Source of the DNA: Bacteroidota bacterium
GTDB taxonomy: Bacteria; Bacteroidota; Bacteroidia; B-17B0; Aurantibacillaceae
Length of the DNA stretch: 10,990 nt
Direction: 5' to 3'
Assembly: GCA_025359355.1 (NCBI GenBank)
Contig: JANYGR010000297.1
Span: forward strand, 1-10,990
A model generated the notes under the pieces. That model ran no database searches. It was not told the DNA's origin and saw nothing but the letters and a program-made list of their open reading frames with translations. Both the position numbers and the translations under genes were made by a program. The stretch's first letter is position 1, and every line of letters begins with the position of its first letter. Below, one piece after another: positions 6,426 to 10,990 of the stretch.

Positions 6426-8036
6426 TTAAGCTAATATCGTTACTGGATTTTCTAAATAAGTTCTTAATGTTTGTAAAAAGGCAGCGCCCGTTGCTCCGTC
6501 TACTGTTCTATGGTCGCAAGCTAAGGTTACTTTCATTACGTTACCTGGTACTATTTGATTGTTTTTTACAACAGGAACTTGTTTAATAGCGCCAACAGAT
6601 AAAATACAAGACTCAGGAGAATTGATGATTGATGTAAATTCATCAATGCCAAACATTCCTAAATTAGAAACCGTAAATGTATTTCCTTCCCAATCGGCAG
6701 GTTGTAATTTTTTATCTTTAGCACGTTTACCTAAATCCTTTACTTCAGCAGAAATTTGAGATAATGATTTTTGATCAGCAAAACGAACTACAGGAACTAA
6801 TAAGCCTTCTTCTACTGCTACTGCTACACCAATATGCACGTGCGAATAATAACGAATTTTATCTCCCATCCAAGATGTATTTACTTTAGGATGTTTACGT
6901 AAGGCCACTGCGCAAGCTTTAATCACTAAATCATTGAAAGAAACTTTTGTATCAGGCATTGCATTAATTGCATTTCGAGAAGCGATAGCATTATCCATAT
7001 CCACTTCAATGGTTAAATAAAAATGCGGTGCGCCGTTTGTACTTTCTAATAATCGTTTAGCAATTACCTTTCGCATTTGCGATGTAGGTTCATCCGTGAA
7101 GCCTTCTGTTCCTGGAACAAACGAGCTAACTGTTTTAGAGCTATTACTTGTATTGGTTTGAGTTGTTGGTTTATAATTTTCTATATCTGATTTTGTTACA
7201 CGACCATGATCGCCAGAACCATTTACTTTCGAAATATCAATTCCTTTTTCTTTGGCTATTGCTTTTGCTAAAGGACTTGCTTTTACTCTTCCATCATTTG
7301 ATGTAGTGCTTATTTGAGCTTGGATAGCAATAGTTGGAGCTGTAGCTGTTTTTTTAATCTCTTCAGTCCCTTTTGTATCTTGAGTTTTTCCTGCTCCTTG
7401 ATTCCCTTCAATCGTTTTTAAAATTGCAGCGATATCTTCACCACCTTTTCCTAAAATAGCTAAAACACTATCAACGGGAACACTTTTTCCTTCGGCAATA
7501 CCAATATGTATCAACACACCATCCTGAAATGATTCAAATTCCATCGTAGCTTTATCAGTTGCAATGTCTGCTAATAATTCGCCACTCTTTACTTTATCGC
7601 CCACTTTTTTGTGCCATTTTTCAACAACACCTTCAGTCATTGTATCACTTAATTTTGGCATACGAACAACCTCAACACCAGCAGGTAATGTAGTTACTTG
7701 AGTTGAATTATTAGTTGTTTGAGAAACAATCGCCTCTTTAGTCTCTTCAATCTTTTTGGTCTCTGGAGCCCCTTTCAATAAAGCAGAAATATCTTCGCCT
7801 TCTTTACCAAGTATAGCAATAAGTCCATCCACAGCAATAGTGCCTTTTTCCGGAACGCCAATATGTAATAACACACCATCCTGAAATGATTCAAATTCCA
7901 TAGTTGCTTTATCAGTTTCTATATCGGCTAATAACTCGCCGCTTTTAACTTTATCTCCTACTTTTTTGTGCCATTTAGCAATAACGCCATCCGTCATTGT
8001 ATCACTTAATTTGGGCATTCTAACTATTTCAGCCAT
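6426..8036 (-). CDS. pdhC: Pyruvate dehydrogenase E2, dihydrolipoyllysine acetyltransferase (two lipoyl domains)
   Basis: 536 aa from the ATG at 8036; an in-frame ATG at 8057 lies in the GC-rich repeat and would add seven untypical residues. E2 moves the acetyl group made by E1 to CoA and forms the core of the cytoplasmic complex. Domain order: lipoyl domain 1 (about 2-80; lipoylated K43 in ETDKATMEF), linker, lipoyl domain 2 (about 121-200; K162 in ATDKATMEF), a Ser/Thr/Ala-rich linker, the E1/E3-binding domain (about 250-288; VKASPLAKAIAKEKG and GSGDHGRVTKSDI), and the acyltransferase domain (about 318-536) with the active-site motif DHRTVDGA (H509, D513). AACDH-type variation is limited to LACDHR. 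The gene lies downstream of pdhA in the same direction and is followed by a strong hairpin. Family assignment is firm; 2-oxoglutarate or branched-chain E2 is unlikely beside pdhA. Confidence 0.95.
   Translation of the reverse strand: MAEIVRMPKLSDTMTDGVIAKWHKKVGDKVKSGELLADIETDKATMEFESFQDGVLLHIGVPEKGTIAVDGLIAILGKEGEDISALLKGAPETKKIEETKEAIVSQTTNNSTQVTTLPAGVEVVRMPKLSDTMTEGVVEKWHKKVGDKVKSGELLADIATDKATMEFESFQDGVLIHIGIAEGKSVPVDSVLAILGKGGEDIAAILKTIEGNQGAGKTQDTKGTEEIKKTATAPTIAIQAQISTTSNDGRVKASPLAKAIAKEKGIDISKVNGSGDHGRVTKSDIENYKPTTQTNTSNSSKTVSSFVPGTEGFTDEPTSQMRKVIAKRLLESTNGAPHFYLTIEVDMDNAIASRNAINAMPDTKVSFNDLVIKACAVALRKHPKVNTSWMGDKIRYYSHVHIGVAVAVEEGLLVPVVRFADQKSLSQISAEVKDLGKRAKDKKLQPADWEGNTFTVSNLGMFGIDEFTSIINSPESCILSVGAIKQVPVVKNNQIVPGNVMKVTLACDHRTVDGATGAAFLQTLRTYLENPVTILA
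7446..7667 (-). repeat. Lipoyl-domain coding repeat, copy 2
   Basis: This encodes residues 124-197 of PdhC and repeats 7803-8024 at an offset of 357 bases. VRMPKLSDTM, WHKKVGDKVKSGELLADI and TDKATMEFESFQDGVL are identical in the two copies, which points to recent duplication or homogenisation of the lipoyl domain. Confidence 0.85.
7803..8024 (-). repeat. Lipoyl-domain coding repeat, copy 1
   Basis: This encodes residues 5-78 of PdhC. Similarity to copy 2 is very high over the first ~55 residues and weaker in the last ~20 (VPEKGTIAVDGLI against IAEGKSVPVDSVL). Confidence 0.85.
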
Positions 8037-8046
8037 GTTGTATAAG

Positions 8047-8078
8047 CCCCTCTCCAACTCTCCCCGAGGGGGAGAGGG
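8047..8078. repeat. GC-rich palindromic element A in the pdhA-pdhC gap
   Basis: In an AT-rich genome this stretch is nearly all C then G. Two competing hairpins are possible: CTCTCCCC (8058-8065) with GGGGAGAG (8069-8076), loop GAG; or CCCTCTCC (8048-8055) with GGAGAGGG (8071-8078). Its minus-strand reading aligns with the plus-strand reading of element B, so A and B look like two copies of one repeat type in opposite orientation. It ends about ten bases upstream of the pdhC start codon. Confidence 0.8.
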
Positions 8079-8101
8079 TGCATTAGTTTAATATAGTTTG
8101 T

Positions 8102-8135
8102 AACCCCTCCCCTACGGGGAGGTTAGGGAGGGGTT
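8102..8135. repeat. GC-rich palindromic element B in the pdhA-pdhC gap
   Basis: Outer arms AACCCCTCCC (8102-8111) and GGGAGGGGTT (8126-8135) pair over 10 bp. A nested alternative pairs CCTCCCC (8106-8112) with GGGGAGG (8116-8122), loop TAC. The two hairpins exclude each other, as in element A. It starts immediately downstream of the pdhA stop codon, so both elements would be transcribed in a pdhA-pdhC mRNA and could affect its stability or act as partial terminators. Confidence 0.8.
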
Positions 8136-8139
8136 GTTT

Positions 8140-9150
8140 TTATTCTAAGATGTAAGGATAATTAGGTTCCGCATAAACATCTTTATATAATTCATCTGGT
8201 TCTGGATATGGGCTTTCTTCAGCAAATTGAACTGATTCGTCAACTAACGCTTTTACTCTTGCTTCAGCTGCTTCAATTCCTGCATCATCAATCCATTTAT
8301 TTGCTACCAATGTATCTAATACTTTTTGAATAGGATCTTGAGTTTGGTATTCTTTTACTTCATCCTTAGTACGGTATGTTTGTGCATCACTCATAGAGTG
8401 TCCTTTATAACGATACGTTTTCATTTCTAAAAACGTTGGACCATCACCTCTGCGAGCTCTAGCCACAGCTTCTTCCATGGCTTCATGCACCGCTTCAACG
8501 GTTAAGCCATCTACAGGCTTACTTGGCATATCATACGCTAATCCTAATTTCCAAAGATCATGTACGTTACTTGTACGTTCAACAGATGTTCCCATAGCAT
8601 ACATATTATTTTCTACAATAAAAATAACAGGTAATTTCCATGTCATAGCCATGTTAAAGGCTTCGTGCAAAGCACCTTGACGGACAGCGCCGTCTCCCAT
8701 AGAGCAAACGGTTACATAATCAGTGCCTTGATATTTATCTGCAAAGGCAAGCCCAGCACCCAAAGGAATTTGACCACCAACAATTCCATGACCACCAACA
8801 AAATTATGTTCTTTACTGAAAATATGCATACTGCCACCTTTGCCTTTACAGCATCCAGTGATTTTAGCATACATTTCAGCCATAATATATTTTGGATGCA
8901 TTCCTAAGCCAATACCATGAGCATGGCAACGGTAGGCTGTAATATGTTTGTCTTCTTTTTTTGTAGCACTTACAGTGCCCGCCACAATGGCTTCTTGACC
9001 AATATATAAATGACAGAAGCCTTTTATTTTTTGTTGAACATATACTTGTCCGGTTTTTTCTTCGAACTTACGCATCAATAACATTGACTCGTACCATTTT
9101 AAATATTGTTCTTTGGTGAACTTCGTTTTTTTATCTGAACTCTTAGCCAT
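8140..9150 (-). CDS. pdhA: Pyruvate dehydrogenase E1 component, alpha subunit
   Basis: 336 aa. With E1-beta it carries out thiamine-diphosphate-dependent decarboxylation of pyruvate and acetylates the lipoyl groups of E2. The ThDP/Mg motif is clear: GDG (152-154) to NN (181-182), written GDGAVRQGALHEAFNMAM...VIFIVENN. Other family signatures are RKFEEKTGQVY (27-37), GFCHLYIGQEA (44-54), YRCHAHG (73-79), GKGGSMH (103-109) and the loop YRYKGHSMSDAQTYR (247-260), which corresponds to the region phosphorylated in eukaryotic enzymes. Length is typical of the alpha subunit of the two-chain E1. No beta-subunit gene lies in the window. Its stop is separated from pdhC by about 100 bases that contain the GC-rich repeats. 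A putative promoter stands directly upstream. Confidence 0.96.
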   Translation of the reverse strand: MAKSSDKKTKFTKEQYLKWYESMLLMRKFEEKTGQVYVQQKIKGFCHLYIGQEAIVAGTVSATKKEDKHITAYRCHAHGIGLGMHPKYIMAEMYAKITGCCKGKGGSMHIFSKEHNFVGGHGIVGGQIPLGAGLAFADKYQGTDYVTVCSMGDGAVRQGALHEAFNMAMTWKLPVIFIVENNMYAMGTSVERTSNVHDLWKLGLAYDMPSKPVDGLTVEAVHEAMEEAVARARRGDGPTFLEMKTYRYKGHSMSDAQTYRTKDEVKEYQTQDPIQKVLDTLVANKWIDDAGIEAAEARVKALVDESVQFAEESPYPEPDELYKDVYAEPNYPYILE

Positions 9151-9172
9151 AAGTGGTTAAATATTAACGTTA

Positions 9173-9202
9173 CAAAAATAACAGAATTTGATTAATATCA
9201 AT
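9173..9202 (-). promoter_or_regulatory. Putative promoter for pdhA
   Basis: On the minus strand TATTTTTG (9180-9173) matches the -7 consensus TAnnTTTG exactly. The best -33 candidate is ATTG (9202-9199) at a spacing of 18 nt, which is weak. Transcription would begin near 9167, about 17 nt before the pdhA ATG. The rest of the cdd-pdhA gap (9203-9258) is AT-rich with no convincing terminator. Confidence 0.5.
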
Positions 9203-9258
9203 AAAATAAAGGGGTTTGAATTTTATCAAAACGAGTCAATTCAATTTTTTGAAAAATA

Positions 9259-9768
9259 TTAGTCTTTAGCAGGTAAATACTTGGCATTAAACATCAATGG
9301 TAGCAGGTTTTCGATGCTTTCAGAAACATATACTTCACCTGTTTCTCCACACATAATAATACGGATTTTTTGCCCGTAACGATTTTCATATTCAGAAATG
9401 GTTTGTCTACAGCCCCCACAGGGTGATAATGGCACGTTTATAATGTTGTTTTTTGATTTACAAGTGACAGCAATGGCTTTTACAGCGACATCTGGATACG
9501 TTGCTCCTGCATGATAAATAGCAACGCGTTCAGCACATAATCCGCTAGGGTAAGCTGCATTTTCTTGATTATTACCTACGATGATTTTACCATTTTCTAG
9601 CAATACAGCTGCGCCAACATAAAAATGAGAATATGGGGCATAAGCCGATTCTACTGCTTTTTGAGCAGCTTGTAATAATTCTAAATCCTGTTGTTCTAAA
9701 TCAGATGCAGATTTATAAACTTCAAATTCGGTTGAAATTGTGAATCGTTTGGGTGATAGTTTTGCCAT
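9259..9768 (-). CDS. cdd: Cytidine deaminase
   Basis: 169 aa. It hydrolyses cytidine or deoxycytidine to uridine or deoxyuridine in pyrimidine salvage, in the cytoplasm. The zinc site is complete: CAE (78-80; C78 ligand, E80 proton shuttle) and PCGGC (116-120; C117 and C120). The substrate-binding NQEN (67-70) and SHFYVGAAVL (47-56) stretches are present. Size is that of the small homotetrameric class, with an N-terminal extension of some 25 residues (KRFTISTEFEVYKSASDL) that is common in this phylum. It lies 39 nt downstream of ruvC and upstream of pdhA. A possible -7 box TATCTTTC (9787-9780) precedes it without a clear -33 match, so it may have its own promoter or be read with ruvC. Confidence 0.95.
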   Translation of the reverse strand: MAKLSPKRFTISTEFEVYKSASDLEQQDLELLQAAQKAVESAYAPYSHFYVGAAVLLENGKIIVGNNQENAAYPSGLCAERVAIYHAGATYPDVAVKAIAVTCKSKNNIINVPLSPCGGCRQTISEYENRYGQKIRIIMCGETGEVYVSESIENLLPLMFNAKYLPAKD

Positions 9769-9807
9769 AATTTAAATAGGAAAGATACTAATTTAATTGA
9801 TTTGTAA

Positions 9808-10365
9808 CTATGCTTTACGACTGGGGTTATCGCTCAAAAAACTTTTCCAACCCGAGTAAGATTTTTTTTCGGAAGTATGTCCTTTACCTTGAAAATAATG
9901 ACATACAGCAGCTCCCAAAGCATCGGTGGCATCTAAATAGGTGTCGTTATGCTTAAAGTTTAATAAATTTTCGAGCATAGCGGCTACTTGTTCTTTACTG
10001 GCATTACCATTACCTGTAATACTCATTTTTATTTTTTTTGGAGAGTATTCTACAAAAGGCATCTGCTTTGATAAGGCGGCAGCAATGGCTACACCTTGCG
10101 CTCTTCCAAGCTTTAACATAGACTGCACATTTTTACCAAAAAATGGCGCTTCAATAGCTAATTCATCAGGCTTATATTCCTCAATCAAACCAACAACTTG
10201 TTCAAATATTTTTTGTAAGCGCAAGCTGTGATCTTCAAACTTATCCAATTTAATGACACCTAAAGTAATTAAGGATAATTTATTGTTTTGTATATGAACC
10301 AAGCCATATCCCATAACAACTGTGCCTGGATCAATGCCTAATATGATTCTGTCGTTAATTGCCAT
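9808..10365 (-). CDS. ruvC: Crossover junction endodeoxyribonuclease RuvC
   Basis: 185 aa. RuvC resolves Holliday junctions by symmetric cleavage, working with the RuvAB branch-migration motor in recombinational repair. The RNase-H-like fold shows all four catalytic acids: D12 (LGIDPGT), E72 (AIEAPFF), D145 and D148 (LDATDALGAA). KNVQSMLKLGRAQGVA (79-93) is the conserved DNA-binding helix region. The C-terminal 25 residues (KGHTSEKKSYSGWKSFLSDNPSRKA) are a basic, unstructured-looking tail. The ATG at 10365 is the only in-frame start ahead of the GIDPGT motif. It lies only 2 bp from an ATG of the divergent membrane-protein gene, so the ruvC promoter must lie inside that neighbour or its true start must be further in. 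Confidence 0.96.
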   Translation of the reverse strand: MAINDRIILGIDPGTVVMGYGLVHIQNNKLSLITLGVIKLDKFEDHSLRLQKIFEQVVGLIEEYKPDELAIEAPFFGKNVQSMLKLGRAQGVAIAAALSKQMPFVEYSPKKIKMSITGNGNASKEQVAAMLENLLNFKHNDTYLDATDALGAAVCHYFQGKGHTSEKKSYSGWKSFLSDNPSRKA

Positions 10366-10367
10366 TA

Positions 10368-10990
10368 ATGTGTAAATTTAATTGTTTATTTTTAGTCGGT
10401 TTGTTAAAGCAAAAAAAGATATTAGCACTTAGTATAAAATTACTCATTGGAGTCATTAGTTTTTGGATTATTTATAATCGACTGAGTCACATTCCTGAAC
10501 TTAAAGAACAATGTTTGCAATGGTTAGGAGAGCCTACCATGTATGTTGTATTTGTTGTTGTATTGTTTTTAATGCCGATAAATTGGGGAATTGAAAGTTA
10601 CAAATGGAAATTAATTACAACTCAAATCGAATCTATTTCATACACTACCTCTGTAAAAGCAGTATTAACAGGGGTTTGTATTGGTAATATTGCGCCAGGC
10701 AGAGCAATGGAATTTTTAGCAAAAATATATTATTTCAAGCCTCATAATAGACCAAGCGTGACGATACTGCATTTTATTAATGGGATGTTTCAAATGCTTA
10801 TCACTTTATCAATGGGACTTATGGCGATAGCATATAAAATTAATGGAAGTAGCCAATCAACGAGTGTGATTTATTTGGCTTTAACAGCGGGTGTTTGCAT
10901 GGTGTTGTTTTTTTGTTGGGCTATTTTTAATGCATCTTATATACAACGAAAGTTGCAATTTATTAAATGGTTTAAAGATATTGGAAACGC
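10368..10990 (+). CDS. Multi-pass membrane protein, LPG-synthase TM / flippase-like family, C-terminus beyond window
   Basis: About 207 codons are visible and the frame is open at the window end. The ATG at 10368 gives MCKFNCLFLVGLLKQKKILALS. A TTG at 10401 would give MLKQKKILALSIKLLIG, which looks more like the usual short basic N-terminus and would leave 35 bp rather than 2 bp to the ruvC start. Hydrophobic segments run at about 17-35 (ILALSIKLLIGVISFWIIY), 58-71, and two to three more after the conserved loop GNIAPGRAMEFLAK. The NWGIESYKWK and GNIAPGRAMEF motifs recall the lysylphosphatidylglycerol-synthase transmembrane domain family (UPF0104-like), inner-membrane proteins linked to lipid aminoacylation or flipping. 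No aminoacyl-transferase domain is visible, so the substrate is unknown. Confidence 0.75.
   Translation, partial: MCKFNCLFLVGLLKQKKILALSIKLLIGVISFWIIYNRLSHIPELKEQCLQWLGEPTMYVVFVVVLFLMPINWGIESYKWKLITTQIESISYTTSVKAVLTGVCIGNIAPGRAMEFLAKIYYFKPHNRPSVTILHFINGMFQMLITLSMGLMAIAYKINGSSQSTSVIYLALTAGVCMVLFFCWAIFNASYIQRKLQFIKWFKDIGN

Noticed and set aside
8477..8907. Plus-strand frames of 67 and 80 codons over pdhA
   Set aside because: They are antisense shadows of a highly conserved enzyme gene.
9203..9258. Possible terminator after cdd (TTGAATT...AATTCAA)
   Set aside because: Arms are only 7 bp with a loop of about 15 nt and no U-tract follows; this is expected by chance in AT-rich sequence.

Overview
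The window looks like a chromosomal segment of a low-GC member of the Bacteroidota, probably Flavobacteriia-like. Three things suggest this. Putative promoters fit the Bacteroidota pattern TTTG-N19/20-TAnnTTTG rather than E. coli -35/-10 boxes. There are no clear Shine-Dalgarno sequences. The order cdd-pdhA-pdhC, with E1-beta absent, is one I associate with flavobacteria. Assignment below phylum level is inference.

Layout. (1) Bases 1-3778 form one tightly packed minus-strand unit, read right to left: an HTH regulator-like protein, ispD (isoprenoid MEP pathway), a PolX-family protein with an intact PHP nuclease domain but a degraded polymerase site, and a class I SAM methyltransferase cut by the window edge. 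Gene spacings are 6 nt, 1 nt and an overlap built on a 14-bp tandem duplication. A good promoter match lies at 3799-3830. (2) Bases 3939-6387 are a plus-strand island of three uncharacterised envelope-type genes with 10-11 nt gaps. The first two are tandem paralogous lipoproteins with C-terminal membrane segments. The third carries the same central ~50-residue module joined to a likely outer-membrane beta-barrel. A long perfect hairpin at 6391-6425 separates this island from the convergent pdh genes. (3) Bases 6426-10365 are minus-strand housekeeping genes: pdhC (pyruvate dehydrogenase E2 with two lipoyl domains), pdhA (E1-alpha), cdd (cytidine deaminase) and ruvC (Holliday junction resolvase). 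Between pdhA and pdhC lie two GC-rich palindromic elements in inverted orientation. (4) From 10368 a divergent plus-strand gene for a multi-pass membrane protein of the LPG-synthase/flippase-like family begins and runs off the end.

How the genes work together. PdhA and PdhC are two of the pyruvate dehydrogenase components that make acetyl-CoA. E1-beta and E3 must be encoded elsewhere. IspD, RuvC, Cdd and PolX are independent housekeeping functions. The least explained part is the three-gene island at 3997-6387: a shared module with exchanged C-termini, plausibly an envelope assembly of lipoproteins and a barrel. Its function cannot be read from the sequence.
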